Shown here in pieces: positions 26,149 through 36,163 of a stretch of 64,000 nucleotides of DNA. The notes under the pieces are model-generated. The model did not search any database. It saw only the letters and a list, made by a program, of their open reading frames with translations, and was not told the origin of the DNA. The stretch is from NCBI GenBank assembly GCA_947630505.1, contig CANRHV010000003.1, positions 17,533 through 81,532 of the forward strand. The letters run 5' to 3'. The first letter of the stretch is position 1. Every line of letters begins with the position of its first letter. A program made the translations under genes and the position numbers. The stretch comes from an uncultured Monoglobus sp. (lineage in GTDB: Bacteria > Bacillota > Clostridia > Monoglobales > Monoglobaceae).

Positions 26149-29100
26149 TTAGTCGGTGATCTCGGCGTGGAGCTCTTGCAAGGATTTCACGCCGCCGGTC
26201 GCGTCTTTGATGGTTTTCAATCCCGCGATCGCGGCCTTGGCCTCGGCCATTGTGGTGACGTAGGATATCCTGCCCTTTATAACGCCTTTTCTGATATAGC
26301 TGTCGTCGGCCGCGCCCTTCTTGTCGGTGGGCGTGTTGATAACTATGTTGACCTCGCCGTTGGTAATTATGTCCAAAACGTTGGGACGTCCCTCGCCGAG
26401 CTTGGCGACGATCTTGACGTCGATACCGTTGTCGCGCAGCATTTTTCCGGTGCCCTCGGTCGCCACTATGTCAAAGCCGCAGTCCTTAAAGCCCTGCGCA
26501 ACTTCCACAAGCTCGTCCTTGTCGCGGTCGTTGACGCTGATAAGCACCTTGCCGCTTGTAGGGAACTTGATCTGGGTGGCTTCCTGAGCTTTGAGGAACG
26601 CTTCGCCGAAGGTGGGCGCCATGCCGAGGACCTCGCCGGTCGAGCGCATCTCGGGTCCGAGCACGGGGTCGACCTCCTGGAACATATTGAACGGGAACAC
26701 CGCCTCTTTAACGCCGTAGTGAGGTATCTTCTTTTCTTTAAGCTCCGGAACGGGCGACTTTCTGCCCGTCAGCGGCGCGGTTATGATGTCCGTGGCGAGC
26801 GGTACCATGCGTATGTTGCACACCTTTGAAACCAGAGGCACTGTTCTTGACGCTCTCGGGTTGGCCTCCAGAACGTAAACCACGTCGTCCTCGATAGCGT
26901 ACTGCATGTTCATCAGTCCGCGCACGTTCATCTCCCGCGCGATTTTCGCCGTGTATTCTTTGATCGTTTTTACATGTTTTTCGGGTATGTTCATCGAGGG
27001 CAGTATGCACGCCGAGTCTCCCGAGTGGATGCCCGCGAGCTCGATGTGCTCCATAACGGCGGGCACAAACACGTTCTCGCCGTCGCTGATGGCGTCCGCC
27101 TCGCACTCCATGGCGTGGTTCAGGAACCTGTCGATCAGTATAGGTCTGTCGGGCGTCACGCCGACGGCCGCCGCCATGTAGATACGCAGGCTTTCCTCAT
27201 CGTGCACTACCTCCATGCCGCGTCCGCCCAGAACATATGAGGGGCGCACCATAACGGGATATCCGATCTCCTCGGCGATCGCGATCGCTTCATCCACGTT
27301 GACCGCCATTCCCGACTGGGGCATCGGTATGCCCAGCTTGTCCATCATCGCGCGGAACAGGTCTCTGTCCTCGGCAAGGTCTATTGTCTCGGGGGTCGTG
27401 CCCAGAATATTCACGCCGTTTTTCTTGAGTTCAGCCGCTAAGTTCAGAGGCGTCTGGCCGCCGAACTGAGCTATAACGCCTACCGGCTTTTCCTTCTCGT
27501 GTATGCTCAGCACGTCCTCGAGGGTCAGGGGCTCAAAGTACAGCTTGTCCGATGTGTCATAGTCGGTCGAGACCGTCTCGGGGTTGCAGTTGACAATGAT
27601 CGTCTCAAAGCCCAGCTTTTTGAGCGCTATGGCCGCGTGAACGCAGCAATAGTCAAACTCAATGCCCTGGCCTATTCTGTTGGGGCCGCCGCCCAGGATC
27701 ATGATCTTGGGCTTGTCGGTATTGACCTTGCTCTCGTCCTTCATGTTGTAGGATGAATAGTAGTAGGCGGAATCCTGCGTGCCGCTCACGTGAACGCCTT
27801 CCCACGCCTCGGTGATGCCCGCGGCGATCCTCGCGTTTCTGATGTCCTCCTCGGGCACATCCAAAAGCTCGCACAAATATCTGTCCGAGAATCCGTCCTG
27901 TTTGGCCGTCTTGAGCGCCTCGGTCGGAGGAACGCTGCCCTTGTACTGTTTGAGGCTTTCCTCTTCCTCGACAAGCTCTTTCATCTGCTCGATGAAATAG
28001 TGCTTGATCTTTGTGATTTGGTATATCTCCTCGACCTCCGCGCCCTTGCGCAGCGCCTCGTACATAATGAACTGGCGCTCGCTGGTGGGAGTTTTGAGCA
28101 TTTTTAAAAGCTGCTCCTTGGTCTTTTCGCCGAAGTCCTTGGCGCCGCCGAGACCGTATCTTCCGATCTCAAGGCTGCGTATCGCTTTCTGGAACGCCTC
28201 TTTGTATGTCTTGCCTATGCTCATTACCTCGCCGACGGCGCGCATTTGTGTGCCGAGCTTGTCCTCGGCGCCCTTGAATTTTTCAAACGCCCAACGCGCG
28301 AACTTTATAACGACATAGTCGCCGTCGGGATAGTATTTGTCAAGCGTGCCGTATTTTCCGCAGGGAATGTCGCTGAGATTAAGGCCCGACGCCAGCATGG
28401 CCGATACCAGAGCAATCGGGAAGCCTGTCGCCTTTGACGCCAGAGCCGACGAGCGCGACGTTCTGGGGTTGATCTCTATAACTATGATCCTGCCGTCCTC
28501 GGGATTTCTGGCGAACTGAACGTTGGTGCCGCCGATGACCTGAATGGCTTCGACGATCTTGTAGGCCTGCCTTTGGAGCTCGGCCTGAACGTCCTCGGGT
28601 ATGGTCAGCATGGGCGCCGAGCAGAACGAGTCGCCCGTGTGAACGCCAAGCGGGTCGATATTTTCAATAAAGCATACGGTTATCATGTTGCCCGCCGCGT
28701 CGCGCACGACCTCGAGCTCAAGTTCTTCCCAACCGAGTACCGATTCCTCAACCAGAACCTGGCCCACAAGACTGGCCTGCAGGCCTCTGGCGCACACGAC
28801 TTTGAGCTCCTCGGTGTTGTAAACCAGGCCGCCGCCCGCGCCGCCCATGGTGTAGGCGGGTCTTAATACAACGGGATAGCCAAGCTCATCGGCGATCTTC
28901 AGCGCCTCATCGACCGAATAGGCGACCTCGCTGCGCGCCATCTCAATGCCCAGAGAATTCATCGTGTTCTTAAACTCGATCCTGTCCTCGCCGCGGTCGA
29001 TTGCGTCGACCTGAACGCCGATAACTTTAACGCCGTACTTGTCGAGCACGCCCGCTTTCGCAAGCTCCGAGCAGAGATTTAAGCCCGACTGTCCGCCTAA

Positions 29101-29376
29101 GTTAGGCAGCAGCGCGTCGGGGCGCTCTTTTTCTATGATCTGCGTGAGCCGCTCAAGGTTGAGGGGCTCGATATAGGTAACGTCGGCGGTCTCGGGGTCT
29201 GTCATTATCGTGGCCGGGTTTGAGTTGACCAGCACGATCTCGTAGCCCAGCTTTCTCAGCGCCTTGCATGCCTGGGTTCCCGAATAGTCGAACTCGCAGG
29301 CCTGTCCGATGATTATCGGACCCGAGCCGATGATCAGCACCTTATGTATATCTTCGCGTTTTTTAAGTTTTTCCAT
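26149..29376 (-). CDS. carB: Carbamoyl-phosphate synthase large subunit
   Basis: A full-length 1075-aa CarB. Two duplicated ATP-grasp halves are visible: the first begins KVLIIGSGPIIIGQACEFDY and holds RPAYTMGGAGGG; the second begins IMILGGGPNRIGQGIEFDY and holds RPSYVLGGRGMEV. An MGS-like allosteric domain (about 935-1075) closes the protein. It makes carbamoyl phosphate for pyrimidines and arginine. The small subunit gene carA is not in this window. It follows purD by 31 nt on the minus strand, so the two are likely co-transcribed. Confidence 0.97.
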   Translation of the reverse strand: MEKLKKREDIHKVLIIGSGPIIIGQACEFDYSGTQACKALRKLGYEIVLVNSNPATIMTDPETADVTYIEPLNLERLTQIIEKERPDALLPNLGGQSGLNLCSELAKAGVLDKYGVKVIGVQVDAIDRGEDRIEFKNTMNSLGIEMARSEVAYSVDEALKIADELGYPVVLRPAYTMGGAGGGLVYNTEELKVVCARGLQASLVGQVLVEESVLGWEELELEVVRDAAGNMITVCFIENIDPLGVHTGDSFCSAPMLTIPEDVQAELQRQAYKIVEAIQVIGGTNVQFARNPEDGRIIVIEINPRTSRSSALASKATGFPIALVSAMLASGLNLSDIPCGKYGTLDKYYPDGDYVVIKFARWAFEKFKGAEDKLGTQMRAVGEVMSIGKTYKEAFQKAIRSLEIGRYGLGGAKDFGEKTKEQLLKMLKTPTSERQFIMYEALRKGAEVEEIYQITKIKHYFIEQMKELVEEEESLKQYKGSVPPTEALKTAKQDGFSDRYLCELLDVPEEDIRNARIAAGITEAWEGVHVSGTQDSAYYYSSYNMKDESKVNTDKPKIMILGGGPNRIGQGIEFDYCCVHAAIALKKLGFETIIVNCNPETVSTDYDTSDKLYFEPLTLEDVLSIHEKEKPVGVIAQFGGQTPLNLAAELKKNGVNILGTTPETIDLAEDRDLFRAMMDKLGIPMPQSGMAVNVDEAIAIAEEIGYPVMVRPSYVLGGRGMEVVHDEESLRIYMAAAVGVTPDRPILIDRFLNHAMECEADAISDGENVFVPAVMEHIELAGIHSGDSACILPSMNIPEKHVKTIKEYTAKIAREMNVRGLMNMQYAIEDDVVYVLEANPRASRTVPLVSKVCNIRMVPLATDIITAPLTGRKSPVPELKEKKIPHYGVKEAVFPFNMFQEVDPVLGPEMRSTGEVLGMAPTFGEAFLKAQEATQIKFPTSGKVLISVNDRDKDELVEVAQGFKDCGFDIVATEGTGKMLRDNGIDVKIVAKLGEGRPNVLDIITNGEVNIVINTPTDKKGAADDSYIRKGVIKGRISYVTTMAEAKAAIAGLKTIKDATGGVKSLQELHAEITD

Positions 29377-29407
29377 AGATAGCTTTCTCCTTTATGTTAA
29401 TGCAAAA

Positions 29408-30667
<1,260 letters not shown>

Positions 30668-30800
30668 AAAATTCAGTCTCCTCGCTATAGTTAATTTTAT
30701 ACATACTAATATATAGTTTACATGAACATGACAGAAAATGCAATAATTTTTTAAAAAATTTTTAATATAAAATTAATGTTATATTATTGATATATTTATA

Positions 30801-30829
30801 TTGAAAATTTTATATAATTCGTTTATAAT
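30801..30829 (+). promoter_or_regulatory. Sigma-A-like promoter of the GH5 gene
   Basis: TTGAAA and TATAAT are separated by 17 nt, 45 nt before the ATG at 30875. The surrounding gap is unusually AT-rich compared with the genes. Confidence 0.65.
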
Positions 30830-30874
30830 TATATACAGATATTAAAAAATAATTTGTGATTGGAGGCAAACAAT

Positions 30875-33800
30875 ATGAAGATTAGACGAATTCTTGCGCT
30901 TGCGATAATCTGCGCGATGGTCCTGCCGCTTGTCGGCATAACGACGGCAAGCGCCGCGGAGGTCCCCGACGTTTCGGGACTAAAGGAGACCGCGATCACT
31001 TTCCCCGCGAGCGGCGGCATCTCGTCGACAGACCAAACGGGAAAGGGCGACAATTTCAACGGTTATATCCACAGCGGTCAGGGAGCGGATTTTCTCGCCG
31101 CCAAATATTTAAAGATCACATATACGGTCACGGGAGATGTGGACGAGAATGTTGATCTTTTCACGTTTCAGCCGTTTGACTCCGGCTGGCAGGGTTGGCA
31201 GAACAACTTTGTGACTCTTGCCGACTCTGTAAAAGACGGCGATTCCTACACCGCATACGTGTCGGTCGACGATGTGAAAGCGTCGCTCGGCGAGGGAGTT
31301 TCCGCTATGGGAATAAACATCTCGTTTACAGAGCCGCCGGCGGGAGTTGTTGTCAAGCTCACGGGCTACAGCGCTTTGACCGAGCCGAGCGGACTTCCCG
31401 AGACGATAAGAGGTTGGCTTGAATATTCGATAAACTATTCAAAGGCTTTGGACGCGTCAAAGTATCAAGAAGAGTCATTTAAGAATTTCCAAAGCGCGAT
31501 CACGACCGCCGAGGGAGTTTTAAACAATCCGTCCGCCTCGGATTCGCAGCTTCAGACCGCGAGAGATAATTTGGAAAAAGTGAAAGCGAAGCTTTTGTTC
31601 AAGGACAGCGCCGAACAGGGCAAGCCTCAGCCTTTCAGAGTTATCTCGGGCGAGGACACGGTCAAGGAAATGGGTGTCGGCTGGAATTTGGGCAACACCA
31701 TGGACGGACACGCGGGATTCCATCCGAGCGAGACTTCGTGGCAGCCCTATACCACAACCAAAGAGATGATACGCGCCCTGCACGACGCGGGCTTCAACAC
31801 GATCAGGATCCCCGTCACATGGGGCGACATGATCGACGATAATAACAACTACGCCATTAACGACGGCTGGATAAGCCGCGTGCAGGACATAGTTGATTAC
31901 TGCGTTGAGCAGGATATGTACGCGATCATAAATATTCACCATGACGGCGCCGAGCAGGACGGCTGGCTCCGTGTGGCCTCGGACAATATTGATTTTGTTT
32001 ATGAAAAATACGAGGGCGTTTGGCGCAATATCGCCGAACGGTTCAAGGATTATGACGAGCATTTGATATTTGAGTCGGCGAACGAGCTGACCTGCATGGC
32101 GGGAGATAACAAAAACTCGTCCGCGGCGCAGGCAAAGGACACTCCGATAATAATGAATCTCAATCAGATATTTGTGAACACCGTCCGCGCCACGGGCTCA
32201 AACAATTCGAGGCGCTGGCTGGCGGCCGTTACGCATTATGCGAGCAGGGGCACGAGCAACGGTTTCGCGCTGCCGACTGACAGCTATAATTCCGAGAACC
32301 GTCTGATGTTCGCGCAGCATATTTATAAGGACACCAGCAAGGAAACCTATGTTTGGGATATGAGTAATCCGCCCGAAAACACGGGCCGCGCCAACGAGAC
32401 AGTCAAGGTCATAAAAGAGGCGCACAATAAATTTAAAAACATACCTATTATACTCGGCGAGTACGGCTACCGCAACAAGAGCTATTCGGGAAATCCGAGC
32501 GGCTATAACGATATAGGCAGAGCGTATGTCTATGAGTGCGCAACGCGCGCGGGACAGGTCGGAATGACAGTGCCGGTAGCGTGGGACGACAGCCGCGGTT
32601 CGGGTCAGCCGCTGTTTGAGACGGGCGTTTATACCGTATGGGACAGAGAGGGCGGCAAGCCCGTATTCAAGAGCATAACCGACGCCATGATGCGCGGAAT
32701 GTTCCTGACGCCGAGCTCAAAGAACAAGAGCTTTGACATGTCTGACATAGTACTTGGTCCCGAAATAATTCCGATAACCGAGATAATTCCGTCCGAGAGC
32801 GAGGTCAATATCGAAGTCGGCTCAAGCGCGAAGCTAACCGTCTCGGTTCAGCCCTCAAACACCAACGACGTTGTGCTCTGGAAGTCGGACGACGATAACA
32901 TAGCCACCGTATACAACGGTCTTGTTCAAGGGTCGAGGATAGGCGCGACATATGTTACCGCGTTTTCTCAGAGCGGTTCCGCTATGGCGAGAGTAAGGGT
33001 CATCGTTTCTGCCATAGAGTCAAACAATCCTGCGGCCGATATTGTCTCGCAAAACAGCTATAATGTCACGCAGGGCAAATATATGTTTTTGGACGCAAAA
33101 GCGGATAACGGCGAAAATCTGCTTTACTACAGCTCAAACGAGAAGGTGGCCACGGTCAGCGCCGAGGGCAAGGTCGTGGGAATTGCGCCCGGAGCGGCTT
33201 ATATCACGATAGCCGCCGAGACAGGCTATACAAAGACGGTTCCCGTTATCGTCTCGGAGCCCGCGGGAGACAAAAAGGTAAACGTGGCGGCTAATGTCTA
33301 TTACAACAAAGGCTATTTCGGGACCGAGCGCGGCAAGCCCGTGGCGATAAACGGCGACGGACAATACACGGTGTCGTTTGACTTGGACGCCGACATTTCC
33401 GACGCCGGCAAAAAGGCGGGCATAAAAGCGATCGAAAACTTCGGCTCGCTCTATATCAAGGATTATGATGTTGACATGGGCAACGCGTCAAAGAGTCCGA
33501 TCGACGGCTGCGAGATCCGATATGACGAGATCAAGGTAAACGGCATACCTCTTAATATAACCGACAAGGAGTTCAAATCAGCCATGAACGGCGCTGTGCT
33601 TGACACCGGCGACCCGTTCAACGCGTGGGAAGGCTCTGTTGTCGGAGGCGACGAGATAACCACCGACACCAAAAACTATCTTGTAAACTTTAAGAATATC
33701 GAGAACCCCACAAAGATAGAGATAACCTTTACCATTCAAAATCTCGCGTTCACGCAGGCGGAGGAGGGCAGGCCCGCGACTTCGATCAGTTCGGATTTGA

Positions 33801-34330
33801 GCGGAGAGATCACGCTCTCCGAGGGTTCGGAGATGGAGATCCCGGTTAGCGTCGAGCCCGCCGACACCACGTCTTTGGTGAGCTTCGTTTCGGGAAACAG
33901 GGGCGTGCTTATCACCGACACGCGCGGAGCGGCCGTGAAAGACGGCAAAGCCTCGGGTAAAATATACGGCGCCAAACCTGGCGACACGGTGTTGACCGCC
34001 ATAACCGACAGCGGGCAGATGCTCAGCTTGGTTGTGCATATTGCGTCGAATCCGTTTAAAAATATCGCTCCGGTTGTAATCGACGGAAGGATCACCGCGG
34101 TGACCGCCGATGTGAACAAGGTTCCCGATATTGACAGCGTGACGGTTATTGCCGCAGCGTACAACGCGGACGGCGCGCTTTCGGGCGCGGATACAAAAGC
34201 GGTTCCGATATCGGAGATACGCACAGGCGCGGCCTCGTTTGACGGATTTGATATAGTGGTTCCCGAGGGCGGCTCGGCAAAGGCGTTTATCTGGAGCGGA
34301 ACCGACGCGATAGCGCCGCTGGGTAAATAA
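30875..34330 (+). CDS. Secreted multi-domain GH5 glycoside hydrolase (cellulase-like)
   Basis: A 1151-aa secreted enzyme. A signal peptide ends near residue 28. A beta-rich CBM-like domain (about 35-175) and a helical FIVAR-like segment (about 180-245) follow. The GH5 barrel occupies about 265-610: GVGWNLGNTMD, FNTIRIPVTWG, the acid/base Glu in FESANELTC (usual form is N-E-P) and the nucleophile Glu in IILGEYGY. Next are Big_2-like domains, a further beta-rich domain (about 810-975), another Ig-like domain and a C-terminal module ending FIWSGTDAIAPL. That last module also ends the pectate lyase at 56089. It probably cuts beta-1,4-glucan, mannan or xyloglucan; GH5 subfamily is not decided. The ATG at 30875 follows TGGAGG. 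Confidence 0.92.
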   Translation: MKIRRILALAIICAMVLPLVGITTASAAEVPDVSGLKETAITFPASGGISSTDQTGKGDNFNGYIHSGQGADFLAAKYLKITYTVTGDVDENVDLFTFQPFDSGWQGWQNNFVTLADSVKDGDSYTAYVSVDDVKASLGEGVSAMGINISFTEPPAGVVVKLTGYSALTEPSGLPETIRGWLEYSINYSKALDASKYQEESFKNFQSAITTAEGVLNNPSASDSQLQTARDNLEKVKAKLLFKDSAEQGKPQPFRVISGEDTVKEMGVGWNLGNTMDGHAGFHPSETSWQPYTTTKEMIRALHDAGFNTIRIPVTWGDMIDDNNNYAINDGWISRVQDIVDYCVEQDMYAIINIHHDGAEQDGWLRVASDNIDFVYEKYEGVWRNIAERFKDYDEHLIFESANELTCMAGDNKNSSAAQAKDTPIIMNLNQIFVNTVRATGSNNSRRWLAAVTHYASRGTSNGFALPTDSYNSENRLMFAQHIYKDTSKETYVWDMSNPPENTGRANETVKVIKEAHNKFKNIPIILGEYGYRNKSYSGNPSGYNDIGRAYVYECATRAGQVGMTVPVAWDDSRGSGQPLFETGVYTVWDREGGKPVFKSITDAMMRGMFLTPSSKNKSFDMSDIVLGPEIIPITEIIPSESEVNIEVGSSAKLTVSVQPSNTNDVVLWKSDDDNIATVYNGLVQGSRIGATYVTAFSQSGSAMARVRVIVSAIESNNPAADIVSQNSYNVTQGKYMFLDAKADNGENLLYYSSNEKVATVSAEGKVVGIAPGAAYITIAAETGYTKTVPVIVSEPAGDKKVNVAANVYYNKGYFGTERGKPVAINGDGQYTVSFDLDADISDAGKKAGIKAIENFGSLYIKDYDVDMGNASKSPIDGCEIRYDEIKVNGIPLNITDKEFKSAMNGAVLDTGDPFNAWEGSVVGGDEITTDTKNYLVNFKNIENPTKIEITFTIQNLAFTQAEEGRPATSISSDLSGEITLSEGSEMEIPVSVEPADTTSLVSFVSGNRGVLITDTRGAAVKDGKASGKIYGAKPGDTVLTAITDSGQMLSLVVHIASNPFKNIAPVVIDGRITAVTADVNKVPDIDSVTVIAAAYNADGALSGADTKAVPISEIRTGAASFDGFDIVVPEGGSAKAFIWSGTDAIAPLGK

Positions 34331-34333
34331 ATT

Positions 34334-35449
34334 ATGAAAAATTGTTTTGAAGAAATAAAGGGCGGTCTGGGCTTTGGCGCCATGCGTCCGCCCAGAGACA
34401 AAAACGGCGCCGTGATCCTCGGCGAGTTCGCCGACATGATCGACAAATATATGTCGTCGGGCTTCAACTACTTTGACACAGCTCGCGGCTATGTCGGCGG
34501 CAGGAGCGAGGAATCGCTAAAAAAATGCCTCACCTCAAGGTACCCGCGGGAGAGTTTCGCGCTTTGCGACAAGCTGTCAAGCGAGTTTTTCAAAAGCGAG
34601 CGAGATATTTACGAGACGTTTGAAAAACAGCTAAAGAGCTGCGGCGTTGAGTATTTCGACTTTTATCTGATGCACGCGCTGTCGTCGAGGAGCTATAAAA
34701 AATACAGCGAGCTGGGCGCGTTCGAGGCCGCGAAAAAGCTGAAAGCTCAGGGCAGGATACGGCATATCGGCATCTCGTTCCACGATATCGAGGACGCCCT
34801 TGACATGATTTTAAATGAGCGCCCCGAGATCGAGGTCGTGCAGATACAGCTGAATTATCTGGATATGGACAATCCGGGCATACGCAGCCGCGCGAATTAC
34901 GAGATGTGCAGAAAGCACGGAAAGCCCGTGTTTGTCATGGAGCCGATAAAGGGCGGCAGGCTTGTAAATCTGCCCGACGAGGCGAAAGTCGTTTTGAGAG
35001 AAGGCGGAGGAGGAAGCCCGGCTGCCTACGCTCTGCGCTACGCGGCGGGATTTGAGGGTGTGCGCCTTGTGCTGTCGGGCATGTCAAACATGGCGCAGGT
35101 CGAGGAAAACACCGCACTTTTCGGCGATCTAAAGCAGCTGAGCGAGCGCGAGCTTGAGGTGGTGGAAAAAGTTTGCGAAATTTTAAAAAATGAGCGGACG
35201 GTTCAATGCACCGGCTGCGAGTACTGCACCCGCGTGTGCCCCAAGGATATAGCGATACCGCTTTTGATATCCTGCCTCAACTCAAGGATAAGATACGGCG
35301 AGGGCGGATTCTACTACGAAGTGTACACCACGAACCGCGGCAGGCCCGAGGACTGCGTGAAATGCGGCAGATGCGAGGCCGCCTGTCCCCAGAATCTGGA
35401 AATAAGAAAAATTCTGGAGCGGACCGCGAAAGCCTTTTCGAATGAATAA
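34334..35449 (+). CDS. Aldo/keto reductase with C-terminal 4Fe-4S ferredoxin domain
   Basis: A 371-aa enzyme. The N-terminal 270 residues form an AKR barrel: FGAMRPP, the catalytic Tyr in FDTARGYVGGRSEE, Lys in CDKLSS, and DFYLMHAL. The C-terminal part carries two 4Fe-4S motifs, CTGCEYCTRVCPKD and CVKCGRCEAACPQ. This architecture is widespread in Clostridia, but its substrates are unknown. It begins 3 nt after the stop of the GH5 gene with no clear ribosome binding site, which suggests translational coupling to an unrelated secreted enzyme. Confidence 0.92.
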   Translation: MKNCFEEIKGGLGFGAMRPPRDKNGAVILGEFADMIDKYMSSGFNYFDTARGYVGGRSEESLKKCLTSRYPRESFALCDKLSSEFFKSERDIYETFEKQLKSCGVEYFDFYLMHALSSRSYKKYSELGAFEAAKKLKAQGRIRHIGISFHDIEDALDMILNERPEIEVVQIQLNYLDMDNPGIRSRANYEMCRKHGKPVFVMEPIKGGRLVNLPDEAKVVLREGGGGSPAAYALRYAAGFEGVRLVLSGMSNMAQVEENTALFGDLKQLSERELEVVEKVCEILKNERTVQCTGCEYCTRVCPKDIAIPLLISCLNSRIRYGEGGFYYEVYTTNRGRPEDCVKCGRCEAACPQNLEIRKILERTAKAFSNE

Positions 35450-35454
35450 AACTA

Positions 35455-35482
35455 AAGCAGGAGCGGATGCTCCTGCTTGTTT
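35455..35482. terminator. Bidirectional terminator after the AKR gene
   Basis: The 10-bp stem AAGCAGGAGC/GCTCCTGCTT with loop GGAT is followed by TGTTTTA. It sits between two convergent genes. Confidence 0.82.
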
Positions 35483-36099
35483 TATGCCTCGATCTTTTCA
35501 AAGTCAGAGGCGCCGTGCTTGCACCAGGGACATATAAAGTCGGGCGGAAGCTCCTCGCCCTCATAGATATATCCGCAGATAACGCAGCGCCAGCCGGTGA
35601 CTTTTTTCTCGGATTTTTTTAGCTGCGGCTTGGTATGCTTGTGATAGTACGCATATGTCAGGCTCTCTCCGTCCGAGAGTGATACCGCGTCGCTGAGCTT
35701 GGCGACAAAGATCGTGTGAGTGTCGCAGTCGACCGCGTCGATAACGTCAAACGACAGATACGCGTTCGTGTATTTGTCAAGATAAAGCAGGCCGTTTTCG
35801 GCTCTTTTCGCGTAGTCGATCTCCGAGAACTTGTCGGCGTCTCTGCCGCTTTTAAAGCCGAAGATCTCAAACACCGAAAACGGAGTTTCCTCGGTCAATA
35901 TCGAAACGTTGAACTTGCCGCTGTTTTTTATCATGTCGTGGGTCAGGTTCGCCTTGTTGACCGATATGATAAACTTAAACGGCTCGTTTGACGTGATCTG
36001 CATCACCGTGTTTATTATGCAGCCGTTGTCTTTTCCGCCGTCGTTAGCCGACAGCACATACAGCCCGTAGCCCACTTTGTAGATAGCGTTTGTGTCCAT
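35482..36099 (-). CDS. Flavin reductase-rubredoxin fusion (high-molecular-weight rubredoxin type)
   Basis: A 205-aa electron carrier. Residues 1-150 form a flavin reductase-like FMN-binding split barrel (INTVMQITSNEPFKFIISVNKAN, then FNVSILTEETPFSVF). The C-terminal 45 residues are rubredoxin with its four iron ligands in WRCVICGYIYEG and FICPWCKHGA. In anaerobes such proteins pass electrons from NAD(P)H to flavodiiron oxygen or NO reductases. Two ATGs compete; the one at 36099 is 6 nt after GGAGGT and the one at 36105 touches it, so I chose 36099. Confidence 0.9.
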   Translation of the reverse strand: MDTNAIYKVGYGLYVLSANDGGKDNGCIINTVMQITSNEPFKFIISVNKANLTHDMIKNSGKFNVSILTEETPFSVFEIFGFKSGRDADKFSEIDYAKRAENGLLYLDKYTNAYLSFDVIDAVDCDTHTIFVAKLSDAVSLSDGESLTYAYYHKHTKPQLKKSEKKVTGWRCVICGYIYEGEELPPDFICPWCKHGASDFEKIEA

Positions 36100-36163
36100 G
36101 ATCATACCTCCATATATATTTGCTTTTATTATACTTTATTCTTTATCGGGCGTCAAGAAAATA

